Notes: generated from the sequence alone by a model not told the origin. DNA of 34,579 nt from Actinomadura logoneensis (GCF_003428695.1 NZ_QURH01000326.1:1-34579); one strand, 5' to 3'. Numbered from the stretch's first letter, positions 18,332-25,849 are shown. Made by a program: numbers and translations.

Positions 18332-18760
18332 TCAGATGGCCTCTTCCTGGCGCCATCGTTTCCATGCGACTAGTCCGCAGATCAGGCCGACTACGGAACA
18401 CCCAAATGTGCCCAGGATCCCGAAGATGTCGCCTGCCTTCTCGGCCTGTGCCGTCTCGGGATATTCCGGATCGTAGCGAACAGTTACGGAGTCGCCGAGG
18501 CGCAAAGACTGTCGGTAATCCGTGCCCTTGGACAATGAGGTCTTCACACGTTGACCGGCAGAGGTGGTGAATTCGATGTCAACCCCTTTGCTCCCGCGGT
18601 CTCTGACGACCGTTGCTTGGGCGCGCGCACCCCGGTCGGGCAACCACCAATGATTGTAAGCAAAGGCTGCAGCAATGAAGAATAGGACCAGGGCTCCTAT
18701 CAGCGGACGAACCCAGCTGAATTCGGATTCGGAGGCTGGCCGACGGTCAGCAGCAGGCAT
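18332..18760 (-). CDS. DUF3592-type membrane protein
   Basis: The 142-residue protein has a transmembrane helix near residues 18-42 (VRPLIGALVLFFIAAAF), an extracytoplasmic beta-rich segment (RAQATVVRDRGSKGVDIEF, then LRLGDSVTVRYDPEYPE) and a second helix near the C-terminus (IFGILGTFGCSVVGLICGL). The 'G..V.V.YDP..P' pattern between two helices is typical of DUF3592 proteins, whose function is unknown. The ATG at 18760 has no clear Shine-Dalgarno; a TACGAT -10-like element 10-15 nt upstream suggests a leaderless mRNA. It lies inside the att-flanked remnant and has lower GC than core genes. Confidence 0.65.
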   Translation of the reverse strand: MPAADRRPASESEFSWVRPLIGALVLFFIAAAFAYNHWWLPDRGARAQATVVRDRGSKGVDIEFTTSAGQRVKTSLSKGTDYRQSLRLGDSVTVRYDPEYPETAQAEKAGDIFGILGTFGCSVVGLICGLVAWKRWRQEEAI

Positions 18761-18910
18761 GGCCACAGTCGTGATCGTAGCCCTGGATACGTCACTCCGG
18801 AAGTGACGACGGCTGTTCTGCCACGGCCTCGGCCAAGGCGCACTGAAGCGGGTGCCGACGCCCTTGGAGGCAGTTTTTGACCTGGGACGGCCTGGCAAGC
18901 CCCGGGCCAT

Positions 18911-19042
18911 TGCCGAATTTGCCTGTTTGAGATCAAGGGGCGGCGGCGCTCGCGCCGTTGGCGCGGCCCGCCACCGGCGCGGTCGGAGCGTGCGGCGTTG
19001 GCGCCGGTCACCGGCCCCGCGCGCCCGGCCGCGCATCGGCGA
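18911..19042 (+). repeat. Dispersed repeat, copy A
   Basis: This 132-bp unit begins TGCCGAATTTG and ends GCGCATCGGCGA. It differs from copy C (25718-25849) at about 7 of 132 positions with no gaps. Similarity resumes farther on at GAACGGTCG (19077-19085 and 25871-25879). It lies inside the att-flanked segment, upstream of the DUF3592 gene. Confidence 0.8.
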
Positions 19043-19288
19043 CCGCGCATCGGCGACGCACCCGCTGGCTTCCCGACGAACGGTCGTTGCGGGGTCGCGC
19101 CCTGCCTCACCGCGGGCTACGGTCCGCTCGTGGACAGTTGGAGTGAAGGGCATCAAGCCGTTGACCTTGAGGGGGGCACTGGCTGGCCGTCCAGGTTATG
19201 CGAGAGCATCTCGCGCGCACGGGCCGCAAACTCGATCAGTAAGCGAGCTCGAACCAGGGGGCTGCGCCGCCCCTGGGCCCCCGCGAGC

Positions 19289-19346
19289 CGGAGCACTCGT
19301 TCGCGCGATTCTCTTGGCACGAAGTGACCACCGTTCGTGCGAATGA
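19289..19346 (+). repeat. Secondary module after repeat A (paired with 20316-20372)
   Basis: GAGCACTCGTTCGCGCGA ... CCGTTCGTGCGAATGAACAC here corresponds to AAGCACCCATTCGCGCG ... CCGTTCGCGCGAATGAGCAC at 20316-20372. Both lie downstream of a dispersed repeat (A and B), at different distances, so the two copies may be parts of a larger duplicated block. Confidence 0.5.
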
Positions 19347-19537
19347 ACACCCCGGTACGTTGCTGCGCCCGTGGCGAGTTGCTGGTCCGTGTCGGTCGCC
19401 AGGCCGTCACCGTGGTATCTCATCGGGCCGGGGGGCGTGGAGTTCAGTGCGAAGGTGAAGGTCGGCGGCCGGGGAGCTGTGGGCCCGGGAGGTTCGCTGC
19501 TGGAAATGCCGCCGGTTCGCGACAGTTGCGATACGTT

Positions 19538-19804
19538 GTGGCGATAGAGCACTCCGAGGATGCATCGTTGAATCACGCGCAAGCTGCTGATATTCCGCAG
19601 CAGGAGGCAGCCGATCGTCTGGGCATCGGCATCGCTCGCGTTGGCCTGCTGATAGCGAACGGCCATCTGGAGCCAGTGAAGGTTCCTGTCGGAGGTCCGT
19701 TCGTGACCACTGCGAGTGTCGAAGCTGAGAGAGCCTGGCGGGACAACGCGCGGCGTCCCGCAAAGTTGGGGCGCGTGCTCAAAGACATCGTCAGGTGGTT
19801 TTGA
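19538..19804 (+). CDS. Small helix-turn-helix protein, possibly excisionase-like
   Basis: The 88-residue reading frame contains a MerR/Xis-like helix-turn-helix: QEAADRLGIGIARVGLLIANGHLEPV, then the wing VGGPFVTTASVEAERAW and a basic tail. The size and layout fit HTH_17/excisionase proteins, which sit near the att site of integrative elements; this one ends 160 bp from attR. The GTG at 19538 is one start. The TTG at 19568 with GAGGA 7 nt upstream is an equal or better choice and leaves about 78 residues. GC content is lower than in core genes. No integrase accompanies it. Role is inference from fold and position. Confidence 0.55.
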   Translation: MAIEHSEDASLNHAQAADIPQQEAADRLGIGIARVGLLIANGHLEPVKVPVGGPFVTTASVEAERAWRDNARRPAKLGRVLKDIVRWF

Positions 19805-19861
19805 GGCGGCCGGAGAGCAAGTTGGCCCATGGCATCGCGCCAGGTCAGTGTTGACTGCCGC

Positions 19862-19880
19862 GCCATTAGCGTGCCATTAG
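19862..19880 (+). repeat. 11-bp-spaced direct repeats near attR
   Basis: GCCATTAG occurs at 19862-19869 and 19873-19880, exactly 11 bp apart. Together with GGTAACGGTCACC-like sequence (19898-19911) it lies between the small HTH gene and attR, where arm-type recombinase or excisionase sites would be. The function is speculative. Confidence 0.35.
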
Positions 19881-19964
19881 GCAGGGCGATCCTGGGGTGG
19901 TAACGGTCACCTGCGGTACAGCGGAAAGCCAGGTCAGCGGGTGCGACAGGTGTGATCGTGACTA

Positions 19965-20011
19965 TTCCCAAGCTGACAGCGCGGGTTCGATTCCCGTCAC
20001 CCGCTCCACAC
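19965..20011 (+). repeat. attR: duplicated 3' half of tRNA-Gly
   Basis: This is a perfect 47-bp copy of 17898-17944 in the same orientation. The 5' half of the tRNA is missing (sequence before it is GTGATCGTGACTA), so it is not a second tRNA gene. Direct duplication of a tRNA 3' half is the classic mark of site-specific integration. Confidence 0.85.
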
Positions 20012-20062
20012 CGAGATCAACGATCTTGAACGCCTGACGTTACGGGACAGCCTTTAGGGTGC

Positions 20063-20190
20063 TGCCGAATTGGGCCTTTTAGTATCAAGGGGCGGCGGCG
20101 CTCAGGCCACTGCGCGGCCCTGCGCCAGCCGCCCGGCGCGTGCGGCGTGGGCGCCGGTCACCGGACGGCGCGCCGGGCCGCGCATCGCGA
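20063..20190 (+). repeat. Dispersed repeat, copy B
   Basis: This diverged copy (128 bp) of the unit at 18911 shares TGCCGAATT at its start, TATCAAGGGGCGGCGGCGCTC, GGCGCCGGTCACCGG and GGCCGCGCATC. It starts 51 bp after attR. Confidence 0.7.
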
Positions 20191-20315
20191 CGCGTCCGCC
20201 AGCCCGCCCCAGCCGCCCGCCACGGGGGCCGCGCCACCGCCCCAGGGGTCGGCATTCAGTGGCCAAGCGTGCGCTACTGGGGAGCCCCTTGGTTCTCCAG
20301 ACCCCTCCTGGAGCC

Positions 20316-20372
20316 AAAGCACCCATTCGCGCGCCGAGCTTCTGCGTATCGTCTCGCCGTTCGCGCGAATGA
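20316..20372 (+). repeat. Secondary module after repeat B
   Basis: This is the counterpart of 19289-19346. The last 16 bp (CCGTTCGCGCGAATGA, 20357-20372) differ from the first copy at one position. Confidence 0.5.
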
Positions 20373-20424
20373 GCACTTCGGAGCGATGCGCGGTTGTGTG
20401 GCAGGATGGCGCCACCCCACCATG

Positions 20425-20829
20425 TCAGAGGGGTTTCAGCGTCACGTCGACCTCAGTAGCGAACTGGGGATGGTTGCGGACGATCGTCACGTGCACGGTT
20501 CCCGCATTGACCGGCACGACGACGCCAAGTTCTTCCTCGCGCGTCAGGTCACCGATGACCAAGGCGCCGCTCGCCACTTGCAGAGGTCCGGCGAACACCG
20601 GAGTTGACGGAATGCGCGAGCCGTCCCGGCGTACGCGCACCTCCACGAGATCGTCGACGAAGCAAGCCGCACCGACGATCACGAAGGTACGACCGCCGAC
20701 GAAGCCACTGACGCAGTCGTCGGGATCGAAGTACTTCTGGGACTCCGAGTCGGTCACGTGCAGCAAGCCGGCTTCCAGGCCACCCCGAAACCGTGCGATG
20801 ACTCCTGGATCAGCGTTCGCGCTCGCCAT
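20425..20829 (-). CDS. Hypothetical protein
   Basis: I do not recognise this 134-residue, acidic, all-beta-looking protein (segments CVSGFVGGRTFVIVGAACFV, LVIGDLTREEELGVVVPVN, TVHVTIVRNHPQFATEVDV). It has no signal peptide or membrane helix. The ATG at 20829 lacks a clear Shine-Dalgarno, and the stop is at 20425. It stands alone between dispersed repeat B and the iteron-like repeats. Codon composition is protein-like and the frame is clean. A cargo role such as an immunity-type protein is possible, but nothing in the sequence proves it. Confidence 0.5.
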   Translation of the reverse strand: MASANADPGVIARFRGGLEAGLLHVTDSESQKYFDPDDCVSGFVGGRTFVIVGAACFVDDLVEVRVRRDGSRIPSTPVFAGPLQVASGALVIGDLTREEELGVVVPVNAGTVHVTIVRNHPQFATEVDVTLKPL

Positions 20830-21062
20830 CGGCGAAGCGTAGCGCGAGGCAATCGCGGACGGTCGGCCCAGGTAGTACGCGGTGGGCCGTCCGTTCGCCG
20901 CATCGGGGAGGGGTTACTTCTCCTCTTGGGTCCTCCTCATCCTGCCGAGAGGCAGGTTCACGCCGTGCCCGTTGCGTGCCCGTTTGCAGGGTGATCGATG
21001 GAGACTGACGGTCGTTCGCGGGGAGATCGACGGGTCTTCCGAGGTCGGGGGATCGTGGTCAG

Positions 21063-21080
21063 CGATCACGTGCGTGATCG
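21063..21080. promoter_or_regulatory. Inverted repeat near tandem repeats
   Basis: CGATCACG-TG-CGTGATCG is a perfect 8+2+8 inverted repeat, 30 bp left of the 11-bp tandem repeats. It could be an operator or part of an origin or recombination region. Confidence 0.45.
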
Positions 21081-21109
21081 GCTTAGCAAGCCGGGTGTCG
21101 TGCAGCGCC

Positions 21110-21153
21110 GCAGGGCACATCCAGGGCACATCCAGGGCACATCCAGGGCACAT
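21110..21153 (+). repeat. Four tandem 11-bp iteron-like repeats
   Basis: The unit CCAGGGCACAT is repeated at 21121-21131, 21132-21142 and 21143-21153, with a first copy (GCAGGGCACAT) at 21110-21120. Two direct copies of CGCAGGTCAGC follow at 21201-21211 and 21232-21242. An 11-bp period places each site on the same helical face, as in iterons or recombinase arm sites. The whole stretch 20830-21380 has no convincing gene. Confidence 0.65.
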
Positions 21154-21383
21154 GACCGCACAAGGAAGCGCGAGATGCCGAGAATCGTCGACTGGTCAGC
21201 CGCAGGTCAGCGCAGATATCGGGCGTTCCGTCGCAGGTCAGCTTGATCGGCGAGAGCTACAAGTTCGAGCCATGAGCCTCTCTCCAGGAATCTAGGCGGT
21301 CGGCACCCGCGCGGCGCCCTCCGCGGTCCTGTCCCGCCGTGCATGCGGGGACTTCGGGTGGAGTTGCCGGGGAGGGCCAGGCG

Positions 21384-21783
21384 ATGAGTAGCGAGGGGCA
21401 TCTGTGCAGGTCGGCAGGAGGCCGGGCGGGCTACTGCTCTCCGGCCTACGTCGAGTCGGAGGTCGGCGCGTCCTGGATCGCTCTCGGGGAGCTCGGCCAG
21501 GCCCTACCCGCCTTCGAGGAAAGCCGACCCCAGCTCAGGAACCACCCAGATCCGGGATACCGCGCTCTGCCTTGCTCGACTGGCCACCGCCTACTGCCAG
21601 GCTGACGAACTTGAGGGTGTGCAGTGGTCGAAGAAGCACTGGCACTCGTCCAGTCCCTCGGCTCGGCCCGTCACCGGATCGGAGGCTGGTCACGCGATCC
21701 ACGCGTGGGCAGACTTGCTGAGATTGGACCTTGCGCTGGAGGCGTTCCCGGGACCGCCAAGACGACCCGAGGGGTTCATGTGA
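21384..21783 (+). pseudogene. Frameshifted TPR-domain regulator C-terminus
   Basis: Pieces of one TPR-type C-terminal domain appear in successive frames: SEVGASWIALGELGQALPAF, then RDTALCLARLATAYCQADELE, then VEEALALVQSLGSARHRI, and a tail ADLLRLDLALEAF. This order (charged helices, ARLA..Y..AGELE, EAL.L...GSAR) is the usual end of actinobacterial XRE-family regulators with TPR repeats. At least two frameshifts separate the pieces, and the N-terminal HTH is absent. One frame ends in ATGTGA at 21778-21783, overlapping the start of the creatininase gene, so the two were once translationally coupled. Family assignment is by pattern only. Confidence 0.6.
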
Positions 21784-22484
21784 GACACCTGTTGCCCACG
21801 GCCACGACCACCGACGAACGCGCGCTGGACGCCAGCGTCGCGATCCTTCCGGTCGGCAGCTTTGAGCAACACGGTTCCTTTCTGCCTCTGGTCACAGACA
21901 CCGTGGTCGCCTGTGCCATCTCCCGCGAGATCGCTAACGCCTACCCCGTCCGCCTGCTGCCGCCCATCACGATCTCCTGCTCCCAAGAACACAGTGCATG
22001 GCCCGGAACGGCCAGCATCTCCGCTCGGACCCTCTACTCGGTGATCAGTGACGTCTACGACTCGGTGACGCGCTCCGGGCCGTCCGCGCTCGTCCTCATC
22101 AACGGCCACGGTGGCAACTACGTCCTCGGCAACGTCGTCCAGGAGGCGAATGCCGAGGGACGCCGGATGGCGCTGTTCCCCCAGCCCGCAGACTGGGAGG
22201 AGGCCCGCGAGGCCGGACACCTGGCCACGACCAACCACGAGGACATGCACGCCGGAGAGATCGAGACCTCGATCCTGCTGCACGTCAGCCCCGAACTCGT
22301 CCGCGACGGCTACCAGACCGCCGACCACCTGGCCGACGACCGCCGCCACCTCCACACCACCGGCATGCAGCCGTACACCGAGACCGGCGTCATCGGCCGA
22401 CCGTCCCTCGGAACGGCTGAGAAGGGCAAGGCGGCCTTGGACAGCTTCGTTCGCAACTTCGCCGCCGTCCTCGACCTGTTCTGA
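21780..22484 (+). CDS. Creatininase-family amidohydrolase
   Basis: The 234-residue protein belongs to the creatininase/MftE fold family of metal-dependent amidohydrolases and peptidases. Expected metal ligands are all visible: Glu29 and His31 in GSFEQHG, Asp40 in VTDT, His110 in INGHGGN, and Glu160 in HAGEIETS. The size is normal for the family. The GTG at 21780 has GAGGGG about 6 nt upstream and overlaps the stop of the degraded TPR gene (ATGTGA), so it lost its cistron partner but keeps a signal for initiation. A convergent HAD hydrolase gene follows. The substrate is unknown: creatinine, formamides and mycofactocin precursor peptide are family examples, and no mycofactocin genes are nearby. 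Confidence 0.85.
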   Translation: MRHLLPTATTTDERALDASVAILPVGSFEQHGSFLPLVTDTVVACAISREIANAYPVRLLPPITISCSQEHSAWPGTASISARTLYSVISDVYDSVTRSGPSALVLINGHGGNYVLGNVVQEANAEGRRMALFPQPADWEEAREAGHLATTNHEDMHAGEIETSILLHVSPELVRDGYQTADHLADDRRHLHTTGMQPYTETGVIGRPSLGTAEKGKAALDSFVRNFAAVLDLF

Positions 22485-22597
22485 GCGGGCGAGATATTCG
22501 ACGATCGACCCTGGCTCCCGGTGTGCCAGCTCAGCCGAGAGCAAGTAAGCCCTGATCAACGCCGAGGGGCAGATTGTCAGGGGAGGAGACGGGCAGA

Positions 22598-23257
22598 TCA
22601 GCTCGTTGCGGCGTTGAATTCAGCGATCCGGCCCGGAAGCTCTGCCAGCGAATCGATCCGCATCGTCGGAACGCTGTCGGCTTCCGGGTCGTCCTGCTGA
22701 ATGATCCCCCACGGCCCCCGCCGGATCAGCGCCGTCAGCAACCCGACCTCAACAGCCGGACGAACATCGTTGTCCAGCCGGTCACCCACATACAAGATCT
22801 CGTTGGCCTCACAAGGCGCAGCGTCCACCACGCACTGGAAGAACCCGGTGTCAGGCTTGGACACACCCCAGTCGTCCGACGTGGCGATCATGTCCGACGG
22901 CAGATCCAACGACCGCAGGATGCCCCCGGCCCGCACCGTCTGGTTCCCAGCGATCCCCACCCACAGCCCGTCATCCCGCAGCTTCGCCAACGATGGCCGC
23001 ACATCCAGGTAGAGATCCGCCTCACCGAACGTCTCTGGCTTCCCGGCATCGGCCCGCTTCTGCCGTTCCTCGGTCAGATCGAAGCCCGGCGCGAACATCT
23101 GGAACGTCTCCCGGTAGTCCAGCCCGCTAGCGATGACAGCCCCGAACATCGCCGAGAACGTGTGACGCGGCACCCCCAGCCAGTCAGCCCACGTCCCATA
23201 CTCGGTCGTCTCGTTCACCAGGCACTCACCGACATCAAACACCACAGCGCGGATCAC
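22598..23257 (-). CDS. HAD-family hydrolase
   Basis: The 219-residue protein is a haloacid dehalogenase-type phosphatase. Motif I is VVFDVGECL (nucleophile Asp in FDVG; the second Asp of the classic DxD is replaced by Gly, as in FDxGGVL-type members). Motif II lies in GIAGNQT, motif III Lys in VSKPDTGFF and motif IV in ILYVGDRLDNDV. The GTG at 23257 is chosen because it places motif I at residues 5-13; longer in-frame sequence upstream is Arg/Pro-rich and not conserved-looking. It converges on the creatininase gene. A scrap of a second copy of its C-terminus lies at 18221-18301. The substrate cannot be told. Confidence 0.88.
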   Translation of the reverse strand: MIRAVVFDVGECLVNETTEYGTWADWLGVPRHTFSAMFGAVIASGLDYRETFQMFAPGFDLTEERQKRADAGKPETFGEADLYLDVRPSLAKLRDDGLWVGIAGNQTVRAGGILRSLDLPSDMIATSDDWGVSKPDTGFFQCVVDAAPCEANEILYVGDRLDNDVRPAVEVGLLTALIRRGPWGIIQQDDPEADSVPTMRIDSLAELPGRIAEFNAATS

Positions 23258-23363
23258 CCGCCCTAGCCTACGGTTGCGGACCCGGGCTCTTTTGGCTGGG
23301 GTTAGGCGGACACCACCGGGCGGAGGCATCGCGTCCGCCGATCTTTTTAGACAGGTGACCGCC

Positions 23364-23999
23364 TTAGCTTTTTGCGTAACAGGAGAGGTTTCCGTTGGGT
23401 TCCCTGCGTCCCTGTGCATCACGCCTGCCGGTCTGGGCTATACATGCCACCGTGAGATCTATCGGCATGACACACTGCCATACCTTTCCGACATTTTTGA
23501 AGTCGATGGTCGCGCCCCCTCTGTGAGTGGTCTGGCAATACTCCTTCATTTGTCCAATCCCGCCTTTTGAGGCTCCCGAGGGAGCATAGCATTGGCCGCT
23601 GGTCGGACTATCGCTCGTGTATTTGAAATGATCCCCCGAATCGCCGTACTGCCAGTCGCATGCCTTATTGAGGTTCACCACGGAATAACACTGGTCGGAG
23701 GTGTTCGTCTCAAAGCCGAGAGTGCGGCAGTAGCCGGCCAGGTCCAAGCCTCCGAGCTGGAATGACCGAGCATTGGGGTCTCGGGTCGCTGTACGGCGTG
23801 GGGAACGAGGGTCGGGGCTTGACGGATCGTGGTCATCTACCAGCACTTTTGCGGTGACCGCAACCGCGATTACGGCAGCCGCGGCCACGACTACCAGCAG
23901 AAATGTCTTGAATCGCGCGGCGTCCTTATATACTTTATCGATCTCCTTTATGGTTTGGGTGTATGTTCTGGGATCCGTGAGGCTTTCCCATTTCACCAT
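23364..23999 (-). CDS. Membrane-anchored exported protein with eight cysteines
   Basis: The 211-residue protein has a cytosolic N-terminus (1-32), one transmembrane helix (about 33-55, FLLVVVAAAAVIAVAVTAKVLV), a Pro/Ser/Arg linker and an external domain. That domain contains exactly eight Cys (in GYCRTLG, DQCYSV, KACDWQ, GQCYAP, EYCQTT, WQCVMP, VACIAQ, LSCYAK), enough for four disulfides. The type II orientation fits a surface-exposed sensor, adhesin or effector, but no family name is certain. Start ATG 23999, stop TAA 23364. Base composition is clearly less GC-rich than in core genes, with A/T at many third positions, which points to recent transfer. It stands alone. Confidence 0.7.
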   Translation of the reverse strand: MVKWESLTDPRTYTQTIKEIDKVYKDAARFKTFLLVVVAAAAVIAVAVTAKVLVDDHDPSSPDPRSPRRTATRDPNARSFQLGGLDLAGYCRTLGFETNTSDQCYSVVNLNKACDWQYGDSGDHFKYTSDSPTSGQCYAPSGASKGGIGQMKEYCQTTHRGGATIDFKNVGKVWQCVMPIDLTVACIAQTGRRDAQGRREPNGNLSCYAKS

Positions 24000-24135
24000 T
24001 CCGAATCACCGGCCTCGGCCTGACCGCTCCTCGGTGCACTGTTGGCACATTAGCCCCTTGGGGGGTTTTGTCTTCTCCAGGACAGTAGACACCGGTTTCT
24101 GTACGTTTGAAAGAGCCTGTCCGAAGGATGAGCCA

Positions 24136-24327
24136 TTACGGCGTGTCCGGATTGGGCCTGTTGTGGCCTTGGTGTACGCGGCAGGAGAACCCCCACGTCC
24201 GACGTTGTGCAGAGATGAGGACGTGTCCGCGCCTCGCCAGCGCATCCGCCTTGCGGTACCACTCGCCGAGCTCAGGGCAGGGCTCCCCAAAGCTCGCCTG
24301 AGCGTGTGAGCATGTAGCGGGCGTCAT
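24136..24327 (-). CDS. Small protein, possibly truncated
   Basis: A 63-residue frame begins MTPATCSHAQASFGEPCPEL and continues GEWYRKADALARRGH. The start resembles small actinobacterial proteins from phage or plasmid regions (C-x-H...CPE..EWxRKAxALARRG) that normally end with a CxxC zinc knuckle. Here the knuckle is missing after LISAQRRTWGF, so the end may be decayed or frameshifted. The remaining stretch 24000-24522 shows no other gene. The assignment is weak. Confidence 0.35.
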   Translation of the reverse strand: MTPATCSHAQASFGEPCPELGEWYRKADALARRGHVLISAQRRTWGFSCRVHQGHNRPNPDTP

Positions 24328-24522
24328 CCTGCGGCTGGCTGGCCGGCTGTGGTCTCTGGCTGAGGCTGTAGGCGGGCCTGATATTTATGCAGCCTCATGC
24401 GGTTTGTGGTCGCGGAGTGCCCCCCGGAGGTGCACGGACCGATGCTGACGTGTGTGGCCACCGGGTGGACTCAACGCGGCGGAGTTGCGAGACCTTCTCC
24501 GCGCAGCCGTCAGAGCTCACGG

Positions 24523-25526
24523 CCTAGATCGTTGATGGGGGTTTGCTGAACCGGCGGCGGGCATGGCGAAGGGCGCCCATGATCGGTGTGTGAAGACAAA
24601 CCTGGACGCCCTTCTGACCGCACTCTATGTCCATCTGGACGACCATGTGCTGCCTTCGTCTGCTCGGCGCCGCCGCCGCGGGCCGCAGCGGGTTGCTCAA
24701 CGAGGCCGAGCTGGTGTGTGTCGCCGTGGCGCAGGTCCTGCTCGGGTGCGATTCCGAGCGCCGGTGGCTGCGGACCGCGCCGGGCAGGATCGGGCACCTG
24801 TTCCCCAGGCTGCCCGGCCAGTCGCAGTACAACCGGCACCTGCGCGATGCCGCACCCGCCCTGTTCGCCGCCGCGATGTGGCTGGTCCGCGGGGCCCCGT
24901 CCTGGCACGAACGGCTGCGGTTGATGGACGGCACCCCGGTGCGCTGCGGCGCCTCGCGCACCACCGTGGACCGCTCGGCCCTGGGCCAGATCGCCGGCTA
25001 CGGCATGGACAAGTCCCACCACGCCTTCTACTGGGGCGCCAAGCTGATGCTGGTCACCACCACCGAGGGCGCGGTGTGCGCCTTCAGCCTGGCCCACCCC
25101 AAGGAACTGGACGAACGCAAACAGGCGATCCACCTGCTGCACGTCCAGCCGCCCGCACCCGGACCGTGCCCGATCGTGTGCGACAAGGGATTCGCCGGCG
25201 CCGGCGTGGAGAAGGCAGCCGCCGATCTGGGCCACCCGCTGATCCGACCCGTCCGCCAGGACGAGCCCGACCCGCAGACCCCGGTCTTCCCCGCCTGGCT
25301 GCGCCAACGCATCGAAGCGGTGATCTGGACACTGAAGAACCAGCTCGGCCTCGAGCGCCATGCCGCCCGCACCACCGAAGGACTATGGACACGCCTGTGC
25401 CAGCGCATCTGCGCCCTCAACGCCGCGATCTGGCACAACTGGCTGATCAACGCCTCGGTCAAACGATCACTGATCGCCTACGACCACTGATCACACGCTC
25501 CCCAAAACCCCCATCAACGATCTAGG
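24523..25526 (+). mobile_element. IS982-family insertion sequence
   Basis: The element is 1004 bp, the normal IS982 size. It is bounded by perfect 22-bp terminal inverted repeats: the left end runs CCTAGATCGTTGATGGGGG plus TTT (24523-24544), and the right end is its exact complement at 25505-25526. It carries a single transposase gene that has a frameshift. No clear target duplication is seen at the edges (left flank CTCACGG, right flank GGGCACGG). Being flanked by relics, it probably arrived later than the surrounding decay, judging from the intact ends. Confidence 0.88.
24590..25490 (+). pseudogene. IS982-family transposase with one frameshift
   Basis: The N-terminus (VKTNLDALLTALYVHLDDHVLPS, in the frame of the GTG at 24590) and the rest (LLNEAELVCVAVAQVLLGC to LIAYDH, ending 25490) are in different frames. 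An extra G in the GGG at 24690-24692 accounts for the shift: removing it joins RRRGPQR to LLNEAELVC. The body contains the DDE-type catalytic segments of the family: LMDGTPVRCGASRTTVDRS, IVCDKGFAG, and the Glu region RQRIEAVIWTLKNQLGLE. Together the two parts would give about 299 residues, the family length. Either the copy is dead, or it uses frameshifting, which is not usual for IS982. Confidence 0.85.
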
Positions 25527-25717
25527 GGGCACGGATGGCGTCTCGTCCTTGGCGGTGCGTAGGTTTTGGGACGAGCCAAAAGCTGAGAACTCTCTGCTCA
25601 GCCATTAGAGCGGCCCGCTTGCGGGTGGCGTCAGGTGGGTCAGGCGAGTGAGTTCCATAGGCTAGCCTCGCTTCAGAGTGAATGGCCGTCGCGGTGGAAA
25701 TCTCAGCGGGTACTAGC

Positions 25718-25849
25718 TGCCGAATTTGGCTGTTTGAGATCAAGGGGCGGCGGCGCTCGCGCCGTTGGCGCGGCCCGCCGTCGGCGCGGCCGGAGTGTGC
25801 GGCGTGGGCGCTGGTCACCGGCCCCGCGCGCCCGGCCGCGCATCGGCGA
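25718..25849 (+). repeat. Dispersed repeat, copy C
   Basis: This copy is the same length as copy A (132 bp) and about 95% identical by eye, same orientation. It lies just beyond the 3' end of the serine hydrolase pseudogene and 190 bp right of the IS982 element. Confidence 0.8.

Larger units (their letters stand above)
17945..20011. mobile_element. Remnant integrated element between tRNA-Gly att repeats
   Basis: About 2.07 kb are bounded by the 47-bp att repeats. The content is a HAD-gene scrap, a DUF3592 membrane protein, one copy of a dispersed repeat, a small helix-turn-helix gene (excisionase-sized) next to attR, and an attP-arm-like stretch with 11-bp direct repeats. No integrase, replication or transfer gene remains. 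It is therefore a deletion remnant of an integrative element, of the kind that AICEs and genomic islands form at tRNA genes. The duplicated att is seen directly; the origin is inferred. Confidence 0.65.

Noticed and set aside
19153-19410. Minus-strand frame containing VRARLLIEFAARAREMLSHN
   Set aside because: The similarity to the frame at 20158-20415 follows from the duplicated DNA module; there is no family match and no good start, so the DNA repeat is the safer call.
19965-20011. Second tRNA-Gly gene
   Set aside because: Only the 3' half is present; the acceptor 5' strand and D-arm are missing, so it is an att duplication rather than a tRNA.
21110-21153. CRISPR array from short repeated units
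   Set aside because: The 11-bp units are directly tandem with no spacers, and no cas genes are present.
21158-21295. Small plus-strand frame MTAQGSARCRESSTG...
   Set aside because: It overlaps the direct repeats, has no Shine-Dalgarno and reads as non-coding composition.
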